Counted from the first letter of the stretch, positions 24,273 to 32,616 are shown. The stretch is 40,759 bases of DNA from Clostridium sp. CAG:508 (GCA_000435755.1 FR889100.1:8128-48886); one strand, 5' to 3'. Translations and numbers: made by a program. Notes: generated by a model not told the origin, from the sequence alone.

Positions 24273-24348
<76 letters not shown>

Positions 24349-24407
24349 ATAACATAATTATTATACATTGAAATTTAAAAATATTCAATAGAATTTTGAA
24401 AAAAATC

Positions 24408-24436
24408 TTGCAAATGTAAAAAAAGTGTGGTATAGT
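24408..24436 (+). promoter_or_regulatory. Promoter of tRNA-Pro
   Basis: TTGCAA (24408-24413), exactly 17 bp, TATAGT (24431-24436), with the tRNA starting 21 bp downstream. Confidence 0.75.
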
Positions 24437-24456
24437 ATATAAGTACTGAGAAAAAT

Positions 24457-24532
24457 CGAGGCGTAGCGCAGTTGGTAGCGCGCGTGGTTTGGGACCATGA
24501 GGTCGCAGGTTCGATCCCTGTCGCCTCGACCA
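24457..24532 (+). tRNA. tRNA-Pro (anticodon TGG)
   Basis: Acceptor CGAGGCG/CGCCTCG, D arm TAGCGCAGTTGGTAGCGC, anticodon loop TTTGGGA giving TGG, T arm AGGTTCGATCCCT, encoded CCA. Confidence 0.97.
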
Positions 24533-24541
24533 TATTAGTAT

Positions 24542-24586
24542 TAGAGTAGCAAGAGTTTAAACAAATTCTTACTACTCTATTTTTTA
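24542..24586 (+). terminator. Terminator after tRNA-Pro
   Basis: TAGAGTAG (24542-24549) pairs with CTACTCTA (24572-24579), with further AAGA/TCTT pairing inside and a T run after. The convergent GIY-YIG gene ends just inside it. Confidence 0.75.
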
Positions 24587-24894
24587 TCAATTGTAATTCT
24601 TTTATATCTTCGGCAATCAACCTTTCCACTCAAGAAACTAGATAACTTTTCCCCATTTATTAAAGCTTCTTTTTGCATTTTAGAAAGAGTTTTTATTTGA
24701 TATTCCAACTTACAAGCCAAAGATTTATCTTTGCTTTTCCAAGCAGCATCAAGTTTAACAGCATTATGTGATTTGGTATATTTCGCACCATTTTTATCCT
24801 TGCTTAAATGTTCATTTATTCGTTTATCCAGATCATTTGTCATTCCAGTATAAATTGAATTATCAGCACATCTCAACATATATGTATAATACAT
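24577..24894 (-). CDS. GIY-YIG domain protein (UPF0213/YhbQ-like)
   Basis: A 105-residue protein, nearly all one GIY-YIG nuclease domain. 'YYTYMLRCADNSIYTGMTN' holds the paired Tyr motifs (YTY and YTG in place of GIY and YIG), 'DLDKRINEHL' holds the conserved Arg, and 'GAKYTKSH' follows as in YhbQ/UPF0213 proteins. Members are small putative nucleases of unclear role. It is a single gene converging on tRNA-Pro. Confidence 0.93.
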   Translation of the reverse strand: MYYTYMLRCADNSIYTGMTNDLDKRINEHLSKDKNGAKYTKSHNAVKLDAAWKSKDKSLACKLEYQIKTLSKMQKEALINGEKLSSFLSGKVDCRRYKRITIDKK

Positions 24895-25018
24895 TTTATT
24901 CCACCTATATTTTTTCTTAATTTTATCATTAAATAAAACTATTGTAAATAATAGACAATATGTGATATATTAAAAAAAAATTTTATTCAAAAAATAATTA
25001 GTTCTAGAAAGGAAAAAA

Positions 25019-25585
25019 ATGAATTTAGAAAATTTTAATCTTGGAAAATTTATTTTCAGTAATGAAACAAAAAATTTTATTTCAAATTTTATTAATGAGT
25101 TAGCAAAAACATTAAATAAGGAGAGAAATATGAATATAGGAGTGGTGTATGGATTAGAAAATGAAAAAATAACATTACTAAATCCAGAAAACGGAAAAGA
25201 AGAAGATGTATACATATATACGTCTAATGAAACATTAGAAAAACTGCATAATCAGGGAATTTATGAAAATATATATAAAATGAATAAATTAGATTTTTAT
25301 AATCTATACTCAGGCCAAAAAGTACAGTTAAATGGAGATAAATGTGAGTTATATAATGGAGAAATAGATATAAAAAGTGATGATGCTTGGTACAAATTAG
25401 ATGATTTGTATGGAGTATTAAGAGACAACGAAAATACTAATTTTGTAGTGCAAAAAATAACTGATGATAAAATTTATTTAACACATGAAAATGGAAGTGG
25501 TTCAATATATACATATAAAGAATTATATCCAGATTTTTGTGTTGGAGATATAGTAAAAAGAGTAAATGGAAAATATATAAAATAG
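25019..25585 (+). CDS. Protein of unknown function upstream of a nuclease
   Basis: A 188-residue acidic, soluble protein that I do not recognise. Residues 1-37 form a separate hydrophobic/helical segment. From about residue 38 ('NIGVVYGLENEKITLLNP') it looks like small beta-barrel repeats, ending 'CVGDIVKRVNGKYI', which recalls short barrel domains such as DUF3006 without a clear match. GAAAGG supports the start at 25019, but a stronger AAGGAG precedes an internal ATG at 25130 (Met38), so a shorter form is possible. It ends 8 nt before the nuclease gene, so the two are almost surely co-transcribed. Confidence 0.7.
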   Translation: MNLENFNLGKFIFSNETKNFISNFINELAKTLNKERNMNIGVVYGLENEKITLLNPENGKEEDVYIYTSNETLEKLHNQGIYENIYKMNKLDFYNLYSGQKVQLNGDKCELYNGEIDIKSDDAWYKLDDLYGVLRDNENTNFVVQKITDDKIYLTHENGSGSIYTYKELYPDFCVGDIVKRVNGKYIK

Positions 25586-25593
25586 GTGAAAAA

Positions 25594-26301
25594 ATGAGCA
25601 AAAGAAAAATAAGAAATATAATTACAAGTATAATATTTTTAATTGTTGCAATTACGGCAATATATTTTGGTGATATAGAAGTTAACGAAAATATATTAGA
25701 AAATACAACTGTATCATATAATTTGGGAGAAATTCCAGAATATAATGGAAAAATATTTGTAACAATAAATAATAATATTCCAAATTTTGAGGAAAGTGAT
25801 TTTACAAGTGAGTGTTTTGAAAGGTATAGTAAGTTAGATAAATTAGGCAGATGTGGAGTGGCATTTGCAAACTTAGGAAAAGAAACTATGCCAAAAGAAG
25901 GAGAGAAAAGAACATCAATTAGCCACATATACCCATCTGGTTGGCAAAGTGTAGAGTATAATGGAAAAAGCTTATATAATCGTTGTCATTTAATTGCGTA
26001 TAGTTTATCAGCAGAAAATGCGAATAAACAAAACCTTATAACAGGAACCAATTATTTTAACACAAGCGGAATGTTGCCATTCGAAACAAAAGTATTGGAA
26101 TACCTAAGAAAAAATGAAAAAAATCATGTGCTATATAGGGTAACTCCAATATTTGAAGGGAACAATTTAGTCGCGAGTGGAGTACAAATGGAGGCACAGT
26201 CTGTGGAAAATAAAGAAATATGCTTTAATGTATATATTTATAATGTTCAACAAAATATAGAAATAGATTACAGTAATGGATATAGTAAATTAAAACAGTA
26301 A
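25594..26301 (+). CDS. Membrane-anchored DNA/RNA non-specific endonuclease
   Basis: A 235-residue protein with an N-terminal membrane helix (about 6-25) that exports the domain. 'RTSISHIYPSGWQSV', 'YNRCHLIAYSLSAEN', 'NLITGTNYFN' and 'GMLPFE' are the conserved blocks of the DNA-entry/EndA-type beta-beta-alpha-metal nucleases, with the catalytic His in 'NRCH' (usually DRGH) and the metal-binding Asn downstream. Relatives degrade extracellular DNA, sometimes during uptake. I start it at ATG 25594, just after GGTGAAAAA; a longer frame begins inside the preceding gene. ComEA encoded at 39800 is another DNA-uptake component in this window. Confidence 0.9.
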   Translation: MSKRKIRNIITSIIFLIVAITAIYFGDIEVNENILENTTVSYNLGEIPEYNGKIFVTINNNIPNFEESDFTSECFERYSKLDKLGRCGVAFANLGKETMPKEGEKRTSISHIYPSGWQSVEYNGKSLYNRCHLIAYSLSAENANKQNLITGTNYFNTSGMLPFETKVLEYLRKNEKNHVLYRVTPIFEGNNLVASGVQMEAQSVENKEICFNVYIYNVQQNIEIDYSNGYSKLKQ

Positions 26302-26348
26302 ATCACATTACCTGCTTAATTTGAATAAATTATAGCAGGTGATTTTTT
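26301..26348 (+). terminator. Terminator hairpin overlapping the next ribosome site
   Basis: ACCTGCT (26310-26316) pairs with AGCAGGT (26334-26340), with AATC/GATT pairing outside a bulge, then six T. The 3' arm AGGTGA (26337-26342) is also the ribosome site of the next gene, whose ATG is at 26349. Confidence 0.8.
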
Positions 26349-27272
26349 ATGAATATTGTACCAACAAATCAAAAATATTATTATTCACTAATGATGCAAA
26401 ATCTACAAGAATTAAAACAAAAGTATCCATTTTTAGAAATAGGAAATATTGGCTTTAGTACATTAGGCAAACAGCTTCCATACATAAAAATAGGAAGAGG
26501 AAGCAGAAAAATTATGTATAATGCAGGTATGCATGCAAATGAATACATATGTTGTATTCTACTTATGAAATTTGTGGAAAACTTTTGCCAAAGCTATGTT
26601 TTAAATAGTAGAATATTTGGTCAAAATGCACGAGAATTATTTAATAATGTTTCTTTATACATTTTGCCAATGATGAATCCAGATGGAATTGATCTAGTTA
26701 CAGGAAGAGTTGACACAAATAGCAAAGAATACAAAAAGTATTTAGAAATTTCAGAAAGTTTTCCAAACATTCCATTTCCAAGTGGTTGGAAGGCAAATGC
26801 TAATGGTGTAGATTTAAATTTACAATTTCCTGCAGGTTGGCAAGAAGCAAGAAGAATAAAATTCGAGCAAGGGTATACAAAACCTGCTCCTCAAAACTTT
26901 GTAGGAGAAGGACCATTAACTCAAAGTGAAGCATTGGCAATATATAATTTTACTTTAAAAAATAATTTTGAATTAACAATTTCATATCACACACAAGGAA
27001 AAGAAATTTATTGGAATTTTCAAAATATAAATTCACCACAAGGATATGAAATAGGCAGAATATTTGCAAGAGTTAGTGGATATGATTTGACTGATGTGCC
27101 ATATAATTCGAGTTTTGCAGGATATAAAGATTGGTTTATACAAAATTACAAAAGACCAGGTTATACAATAGAAGCGGGAATAGGCGAAAATCCATTACCA
27201 ATATCTCAATTTGATGAAATATATAATGACAATATTGGAATTCTAGTTTTAGGAATGTTAGTAAAAAATTAA
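26349..27272 (+). CDS. M14 family zinc carboxypeptidase
   Basis: A 307-residue metallopeptidase. 'GMHANEYICC' supplies the zinc ligands His62 and Glu65, 'TISYHTQGKEIYW' the third His, and 'YTIEAGIGENP' the catalytic Glu. 'MNPDGIDLVTGR' and 'ANGVDLNLQFPAGW' are typical of the gamma-D-glutamyl-meso-diaminopimelate peptidase branch, which cuts peptidoglycan peptides. Unlike many relatives it has no LysM domain or signal peptide, so it probably works in the cytoplasm on recycled muropeptides. Its ribosome site lies in a terminator stem. Confidence 0.92.
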   Translation: MNIVPTNQKYYYSLMMQNLQELKQKYPFLEIGNIGFSTLGKQLPYIKIGRGSRKIMYNAGMHANEYICCILLMKFVENFCQSYVLNSRIFGQNARELFNNVSLYILPMMNPDGIDLVTGRVDTNSKEYKKYLEISESFPNIPFPSGWKANANGVDLNLQFPAGWQEARRIKFEQGYTKPAPQNFVGEGPLTQSEALAIYNFTLKNNFELTISYHTQGKEIYWNFQNINSPQGYEIGRIFARVSGYDLTDVPYNSSFAGYKDWFIQNYKRPGYTIEAGIGENPLPISQFDEIYNDNIGILVLGMLVKN

Positions 27273-27350
27273 ATATTTTTTTAAAAATTGTGTATACTAA
27301 ATACAAAATATTGTGATACAATAACAAAAAAACTAGAGAGGAGATTGGAA

Positions 27351-28760
27351 ATGGATAAAAAAGAAGCAGAAGAATTAAAAAATAAGTTGTTTAATAAAAA
27401 GGAAAACGGATGGAATTCTAGAACAGCAGAGCAAAAACAAGAAATTTCTGATTATGCAAAAGGATATATAGACTATATGAATAAATCAAAAACAGAAAGA
27501 GAAATTATAAGTACTTCAACAGAAATAGCACATCAAAACGGATTTAAAGACATAAAAGATTGCGAAACTTTAAAAGCAGGAGATAAGGTTTACTGGAATA
27601 ATCGTGGAAAAAGCATGTACCTAGCGATTATAGGAGAGAGAAATATTGAAGAAGGAATAAATATAATTGGTGCACATGCAGATTCTCCAAGATTAGACTT
27701 AAAGCCAAATCCCTTATATGAAGATTCAGAATTTGCATATTTAAAAACACATTATTATGGTGGAATAAAAAAATATCAATGGACTACAATTCCACTAGCA
27801 ATACATGGTGTTATAGTTAAAACAAATGGTGAAAAGGTAACTGTAAATATAGGAGAAGATATGAATGATCCAATATTTACAATTACAGATTTATTACCAC
27901 ATTTAGCACAAGATCAAATGAAGAAAAAATTGGCAGATGGAATTGATGGAGAAGATTTAAATCTTTTAATTGGAAGTATGCCAATAGGTAGCGAAATAGC
28001 TGATTCTGTAAAATTAAATATTTTAAATATTTTAAATGAAAAATATGGAATAACAGAAAAGGATTTATTAAGTTCAGAAATTGAATTAGTACCAGCAATG
28101 CCTTGTAGAAGTATGGGATTTGATAACAGTATGGTTGCAGGTTATGGTCAAGATGACAAAATATGTGTTTATGCGTCTTTAACAGCTTTAATGAAAATAC
28201 AAAATCCTGTTAAGACAGCAGTTTGTATTATATCTGACAAAGAAGAAATTGGAAGTATGGGAAATACAGGTATGGAATCACATGTATTTGATACATTTAT
28301 ATCAGAAATTTTAAATAAATTAGGAGTAAATAGACCTAATTTATTAGAAAAAGTTTTCTGTAATTCTAAAATGTTATCAGCAGATGTTGATGCTGGACTA
28401 GATCCAATTTATGCAAGTGTTTCAGAAAAGAACAATGCATCATATTTAGGAAGAGGAATTGGACTAAATAAATATACAGGTGCTAGAGGAAAGTCTGGTG
28501 CATCTGACGCAAATGCAGAATTTGTCGCAGAAGTTAGAAAAATATTTGAAGAAAATGATGTTAGATACCAAATTGCTGAACTTGGAAAAGTTGACATTGG
28601 AGGTGGAGGCACAATAGCATATATCTTAGCAAATAAAGGAATAGATGTTATTGACTGTGGTGTACCAGTACTTTCAATGCACTCACCTTATGAAGTTACA
28701 AGTAAATTAGATTTATATGAAGCACACAGAGGATATGAAGCATTTTGGAAAAATGCATAG
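27351..28760 (+). CDS. M18 family aminopeptidase
   Basis: A 469-residue zinc aminopeptidase. 'GAHADSPRLDLKP' holds the first metal ligand, 'CIISDKEEIGSMGNTG' the catalytic and metal glutamates, and 'VLSMHSPYEV' the last His ligand, all in the M18 order and at family length. M18 enzymes are cytoplasmic dodecamers that release N-terminal residues. I start it at ATG 27351, after AGAGAGGAG. It follows the M14 peptidase with its own leader and ends in a strong terminator. Confidence 0.95.
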   Translation: MDKKEAEELKNKLFNKKENGWNSRTAEQKQEISDYAKGYIDYMNKSKTEREIISTSTEIAHQNGFKDIKDCETLKAGDKVYWNNRGKSMYLAIIGERNIEEGINIIGAHADSPRLDLKPNPLYEDSEFAYLKTHYYGGIKKYQWTTIPLAIHGVIVKTNGEKVTVNIGEDMNDPIFTITDLLPHLAQDQMKKKLADGIDGEDLNLLIGSMPIGSEIADSVKLNILNILNEKYGITEKDLLSSEIELVPAMPCRSMGFDNSMVAGYGQDDKICVYASLTALMKIQNPVKTAVCIISDKEEIGSMGNTGMESHVFDTFISEILNKLGVNRPNLLEKVFCNSKMLSADVDAGLDPIYASVSEKNNASYLGRGIGLNKYTGARGKSGASDANAEFVAEVRKIFEENDVRYQIAELGKVDIGGGGTIAYILANKGIDVIDCGVPVLSMHSPYEVTSKLDLYEAHRGYEAFWKNA

Positions 28761-28763
28761 AAT

Positions 28764-28791
28764 AAAAAGCTCTCATTTCGAGAGCTTTTTT
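28764..28791. terminator. Bidirectional terminator between the M18 gene and a Cys-rich gene
   Basis: AAAAAGCTCTC pairs with GAGAGCTTTTT around ATTTC. A run of A on the left and T on the right lets it serve both convergent genes. Confidence 0.92.
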
Positions 28792-28796
28792 GAGGT

Positions 28797-28961
28797 TTAT
28801 TTGCTGCTATGGTCTTTCCAAGCATTGCACTGCCGATTTTTGCCATCACAAGTTGTGGGAAAAGGGCAGGCTTCAGTTTGATACAAAGCACAAGTAATTT
28901 CCATACTTGCAGATGTTTTATTGCTTTGTTGCTTGGACTTTTTCTCAAGTTGCACACTCAT
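28797..28961 (-). CDS. Small four-cysteine protein, unknown function
   Basis: A 54-residue protein. The start ATG (28959-28961) has a near-perfect AAGGAGG eight or nine nt upstream, a TATAAT lies at 28994-28999, and a terminator follows the stop by 6 nt, so it looks like a complete small gene. The first 20 residues are polar (KKSKQQSNKTSAS). The rest has cysteines at 24, 32, 38 and 45 (C-x7-C-x5-C-x6-C) with 'YQTEACPFPTTCDG'. No signal peptide or membrane segment. The cysteines suggest metal binding or disulfides. It is also noticeably richer in G+C than its neighbours. I do not recognise a family. Confidence 0.65.
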   Translation of the reverse strand: MSVQLEKKSKQQSNKTSASMEITCALYQTEACPFPTTCDGKNRQCNAWKDHSSK

Positions 28962-29043
28962 AAAATAATCCTCCTTATATATGTAATATTTACATTATAT
29001 GCACAAGATTCAAAATTTAGAACTGAGTAGATTAATAAAACAC

Positions 29044-29078
29044 AAAAAAATCACAGTCAGAAATTTCTGACTGCGATT
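29044..29078 (-). terminator. Terminator of the 13-cysteine gene
   Basis: AATCACAGTCAGAAA with TTTCTGACTGCGATT, one mismatch, and a T run on the minus strand. Confidence 0.85.
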
Positions 29079-29095
29079 ACATGTTGTTCCCCGAA

Positions 29096-29446
29096 TCACT
29101 TAATAGAGTGATACTTGCTAAAGCAAGTGGGATTCGCCGGTTCTTCGAGATTTAATTCGAAACTTTTTGTACCAGCATTCTGACAGTGCGAAGATTTGAA
29201 ACAATTTTCACATGTGGGCTTGACATAGCAGCAGGGAATATCCCAACTATTGCTCACACGCGAGGAAAGTTCAAAAATTTCACTATCTTTTGTAGGACTG
29301 GCACAAACACTGTGCAAGTTGCAACTTGCACACCCAGATGCCTGATAGCAGGAATAATCCTGTTTGGCATTCTGATGCCCTTTGTTTACACAGTGCGAAC
29401 GTATGCACCGTGTGCACCCGATTTTTTTATCAATTCTCGTCAACAT
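29096..29446 (-). CDS. Cysteine-rich repeat protein (13 Cys), unknown function
   Basis: A 116-residue protein with 13 cysteines. The spacing C-x5-C-x2-C-x5-C occurs twice exactly (33/39/42/48 and 73/79/82/88), each followed by a stretch ending in Phe (NLHSVCASPTKDSEIF; FKSSHCQNAGTKSF). A partial first unit has C-x2-C-x4-C (11/14/19). This is a tandem zinc-ribbon-like or iron-sulfur-like repeat. There is no signal peptide. GGAGG precedes the ATG, a full promoter lies upstream and a terminator follows, so it is a complete gene. The plus-strand frames through it have no ribosome site. Its G+C is higher than that of its neighbours, suggesting transfer. I do not recognise the family. Confidence 0.7.
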   Translation of the reverse strand: MLTRIDKKIGCTRCIRSHCVNKGHQNAKQDYSCYQASGCASCNLHSVCASPTKDSEIFELSSRVSNSWDIPCCYVKPTCENCFKSSHCQNAGTKSFELNLEEPANPTCFSKYHSIK

Positions 29447-29486
29447 GTATAAAATCCTCCTGTATTAAAAAAGTTTTGCAACTCTT

Positions 29487-29515
29487 ATTATACCACGTTT
29501 ACATAAGAAATGCAA
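29487..29515 (-). promoter_or_regulatory. Promoter of the 13-cysteine gene
   Basis: On the minus strand TTGCAT (29510-29515), exactly 17 bp, TATAAT (29487-29492) preceded by TGG, an extended -10. Confidence 0.75.
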
Positions 29516-29582
29516 ATTTTATTTTAAGTAACACTCTTAAAACATTAATTTTAAAAGATTTATTGCATTATTTTTGCAACAA

Positions 29583-29616
29583 AAAACACACAAAACATTG
29601 ATATTTTGTGTGTTTT
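29583..29616 (-). terminator. Terminator after tRNA-Arg (TCT)
   Basis: AAAACACACAAAA pairs with TTTTGTGTGTTTT around an 8-nt loop. The minus-strand tail is T-rich. Confidence 0.85.
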
Positions 29617-29618
29617 TA

Positions 29619-29695
<77 letters not shown>

Positions 29696-29788
29696 GATTA
29701 AGATAGTTTCTGTAACAAATATTATAATAACACGATTTGAAGCATGTGTCAATAAAAATTGTAAAAATACTATAAAAAATTATAGTAT

Positions 29789-30076
29789 TTAATCTAATAA
29801 TATAATCGGATTTTTCTTTCTAGCTCTATATAAAGTTATTTTATTTCCCATAGTTTGAACACAAATAGCATTTATACTATCTGCAATTTCATTTCCTAAA
29901 GCCTTTACGTCTTCACCAGAAGACTCTAATACATTTATTTTTATCAATTCTCTAGCTTCTATTGCGTCATCTAATTGTTTTAATAAATTTTCAGACAAAC
30001 CTGCTTTTCCAATTTGAAAAATAGGGTCAATTGAATTTGCTAGACTTCTTAAATAAGCTCTTTGTTTACTTGTCAT
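29789..30076 (-). CDS. yhbY: YhbY-type CRM-domain RNA-binding protein
   Basis: A 95-residue protein that is one CRM domain. 'LTSKQRAYLR'-like N-terminus (here MTSKQRAYLRSLAN), 'PIFQIGKAGLSENLLKQLDDAIEARELIKI' as two adjoining blocks, and the C-terminal 'GNKITLYRARKK'. YhbY associates with the pre-50S ribosomal subunit. I start it at ATG 30076, after AAGAGGAA; a longer frame would run into the neighbouring gene. Confidence 0.94.
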   Translation of the reverse strand: MTSKQRAYLRSLANSIDPIFQIGKAGLSENLLKQLDDAIEARELIKINVLESSGEDVKALGNEIADSINAICVQTMGNKITLYRARKKNPIILLD

Positions 30077-30143
30077 AATTATATTCCTCTTTCTATTTAT
30101 TTTGACCATATAATTATAACACGAGAAAACAAAAAAATCAATT

Positions 30144-30752
30144 TCACATTGAAATAAAACCAATAAATCCGAAAATTAAAAATAAAACGCCGGAAAGTTT
30201 TTGCATTGCATTTTCAGAAATATGTTTATTTAAAAATTTACCAAAAATAATTGCAATAAAATCACATACTACCATTGCAGAAATTGCACCTAAAATAAGC
30301 GAAAATTTATAATTTGAATATTGTACTCCAAGACCAATTGAGGCTAAAAAAGTTTTATCTCCAAGTTCTCCAATCATTATACACAACGCAATTAATATAC
30401 AATAATTTATTCTTAAACTTGAGATCTTAGATAATAAACCCTCTTTAGAAGAGTCTTGCATTGTTAATTTTTCTTTTTTAGGAAGGAGAGTTAAAATTCC
30501 CATTAACACAAAAGAAGAATATGTAATTATTTCAATTAAATGATGCAAAAACTCATTTTTTAAAAGAGCTAAACCACTTCCAAATAAAATTGCTAAACCA
30601 TGACTAAAAAAAGAACCAATAGCAACACCTAATAATATTTTAAAAGTTTTGTCTTTTCCAGAAAAAGATAAAACTAATAACTGAGTTTTATCTCCAAGTT
30701 CACTTATAAACACTATTGCAAATGATATAAAAAATGGATAAATAAATTCCAT
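30144..30752 (-). CDS. GDT1/TMEM165 family (UPF0016) cation transporter
   Basis: A 202-residue membrane protein with six to seven helices in two similar halves. Each half carries the family motif E-x-G-D-K-T: 'ISELGDKTQLLVLSF' and 'IGELGDKTFLASIG'. Family members move Mn2+ or Ca2+ in exchange for protons. The ribosome site GAGGTG precedes the ATG. I looked for the yybP-ykoY manganese riboswitch that often precedes such genes and saw none in the 146-bp leader region. Confidence 0.92.
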   Translation of the reverse strand: MEFIYPFFISFAIVFISELGDKTQLLVLSFSGKDKTFKILLGVAIGSFFSHGLAILFGSGLALLKNEFLHHLIEIITYSSFVLMGILTLLPKKEKLTMQDSSKEGLLSKISSLRINYCILIALCIMIGELGDKTFLASIGLGVQYSNYKFSLILGAISAMVVCDFIAIIFGKFLNKHISENAMQKLSGVLFLIFGFIGFISM

Positions 30753-30898
30753 AAAATTGCACCTCTTTGATTTGATTTATATTCAAAAATGTAAATTCTA
30801 TGTGAAATATTTATAAAAATATTGATATGAAAATAAGATAATGATAAGATAAGCAAAGTATAAAAGCATACGGAAACAAGAAAAAGGAGGAATCTAAA

Positions 30899-31933
30899 GT
30901 GATAGAGGTTAAAAATGTCACAAAAAAATATCCTAATATCAAAGCCGTTGACAATATAAACTTTAAGATTAAAGATGGCGAAGTTGTTGGACTTTTAGGA
31001 CCTAACGGAGCTGGAAAAACTACAACAATGAATATGATAACAGGATTTATTGAACCTACAGAGGGTCAAATTATTATCAATGGATTTGACATTGTAAGAA
31101 AATCTAAAAAAGCCAAAAAACAAATTGGTTATATGCCAGAAGGAGTTCCACTATACACAGAACTAACTGCTAAAGAATTTGTAAATTACATAGCGGAATT
31201 AAGAGGCGTAAGATCAAAAGAAAGAAAGCAAGAAGTTGAAAAGGCTATAGAGGAAACAGGATTAAAAGATGTTCAAAACAAGTTGATTAGAAATTTGTCA
31301 AGAGGTTATAAACAAAGAGTAAGTATGGCAGGAGCATTAGTAGGAAATCCTGAAGTTATTATTTTAGATGAACCTACAGTGGGACTTGATCCAAAACAAA
31401 TTACTGAAATTAGAAATTTAATAAAAGAGCTTGGAAAAAAACATACAGTAATTTTAAGTAGCCATATTTTATCAGAAGTAAGCCAAATTTGTGAAAGAGT
31501 AATTATCATAAACCATGGAAAAATTGTGGCAATAGATACTCCTGAAAACTTAGAAAATAAGACAAAAGAAAAAAATACAATATTAGTTACTATTGAAGAC
31601 ACTAAAAACAATATGCCAAAACTAAAAGAAAAAATATCAGAAATAGAAGAAATAAAAATGATAAAAGATAATGAGGATGGCACAAAGCAATACTCTGTTA
31701 CTTCAGCAGAAAATGTTGATTTAAGAAAGAAATTATTTGAAGTTTTACCAAAAGAAGAAATTACAATTTTTGAACTTAAGAAAGATGAATCAACACTTGA
31801 AGATGCGTTTATAAAATTAATTGATTCAGCAAAGCAAGAGCCTGAAGAAATAAAAGAAGAAAAGAAACAAAAAAAGCTTGAGAAAAAAGAGCAAAAGAAG
31901 AAAGAAAAAAATAAAAAAGGAGGAAAAGAATAA
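30899..31933 (+). CDS. ABC transporter ATP-binding protein (GldA-like)
   Basis: A 344-residue ATPase. Walker A 'GPNGAGKTT', signature 'LSRGYKQRV' and Walker B 'VIILDEPTVGLD' are all intact. A C-terminal regulatory domain (about 225-305) and a Lys/Glu-rich tail follow. It starts with GTG after AAGGAGGAATCTAAA. Its stop overlaps the permease start (TAATG), so it forms one operon with the next two genes. The set matches the GldA/GldF/GldG-type export systems of ABC-2 class. Confidence 0.95.
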   Translation: MIEVKNVTKKYPNIKAVDNINFKIKDGEVVGLLGPNGAGKTTTMNMITGFIEPTEGQIIINGFDIVRKSKKAKKQIGYMPEGVPLYTELTAKEFVNYIAELRGVRSKERKQEVEKAIEETGLKDVQNKLIRNLSRGYKQRVSMAGALVGNPEVIILDEPTVGLDPKQITEIRNLIKELGKKHTVILSSHILSEVSQICERVIIINHGKIVAIDTPENLENKTKEKNTILVTIEDTKNNMPKLKEKISEIEEIKMIKDNEDGTKQYSVTSAENVDLRKKLFEVLPKEEITIFELKKDESTLEDAFIKLIDSAKQEPEEIKEEKKQKKLEKKEQKKKEKNKKGGKE

Positions 31934-32616
31934 TGTTTGCAGTTTATAAAAAAGAATTAAAAAGTTATTTTTTATCTCCAACAGGATATATAACAATAGG
32001 TTTATTTTTATTATTATTTAGCTTGTTCTTTTACCTAACAACAGTTAGTGTAGGTGGATATGATATGGGAAATTTATATTTTGCTACAGCAAGATATGGT
32101 TTACTCATTATCGTTCCAATTCTTACAATGAGAATGTTTGCGGAAGAAAGAAAAAATGGAACAGAACAATTATTACTAACATCACCTAGAAGTATTACAG
32201 AAATAGTACTTGGAAAATATTTTGCAGCAATTAGTGTAATTATAATAACTTTAATATTTTCACTTATATATTATGGAATTTTATGCTTTTTTAAGGCACC
32301 AAACCTTGTACCAACACTTGTAATGATGCTAGGATTTTTATTAGTAGCAATGGCAGCAATTGCAATAGGAATGTTTATTTCTAGTTTAACAGAAAATCAA
32401 ATTATTGCAGCAGTTATTACAATAATATTTTTTGTAGGCTCATGGTTCTTACCAAGCGTAAATGATAGCTTTTCTATTATTGATTTAATGAGCAATTATC
32501 AAAAATTCCCAGCTGGACTTATATCAATAACAGAAGTATTTAATTTGTTGGGAATTGCAATAATGTTTGTATTATTTACAATTATTATTATGCAAAGAAA
32601 AAAATCAGTAAAATAG
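31933..32616 (+). CDS. ABC-2 type transporter permease (GldF-like)
   Basis: A 227-residue protein with six membrane helices. 'LKSYFLSPTGYI' and 'LRMFAEERKNGTEQLLLTSP' (read here as 'LTMRMFAEERKNGTEQLLL') are the hallmark of GldF-type ABC-2 permeases, in which the EERKNGT block follows the second helix. It partners the ATPase before it and the GldG-like protein after it. The substrate is unknown. Confidence 0.94.
   Translation: MFAVYKKELKSYFLSPTGYITIGLFLLLFSLFFYLTTVSVGGYDMGNLYFATARYGLLIIVPILTMRMFAEERKNGTEQLLLTSPRSITEIVLGKYFAAISVIIITLIFSLIYYGILCFFKAPNLVPTLVMMLGFLLVAMAAIAIGMFISSLTENQIIAAVITIIFFVGSWFLPSVNDSFSIIDLMSNYQKFPAGLISITEVFNLLGIAIMFVLFTIIIMQRKKSVK

Noticed and set aside
24375..24629. 84-codon minus-strand frame containing 'ATGIEPATSWSQTT'
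   Set aside because: It is the familiar spurious translation antisense to tRNA-Pro and its flank, with no ribosome site.
28688..28957. 89-codon minus-strand frame overlapping the M18 gene end
   Set aside because: It crosses a strong terminator and lacks a well-placed ribosome site. The AAGGAGG fits the 54-codon frame starting at 28961 instead.
29186..29601. Plus-strand frames across the 13-cysteine gene
   Set aside because: No ribosome sites and no promoter. The minus strand has promoter, ribosome site and terminator in the right order.
30753..30898. Manganese (yybP-ykoY) riboswitch before the GDT1-family gene
   Set aside because: The leader is AT-rich and lacks the conserved GC-rich helices and CCC-containing loops of that class.
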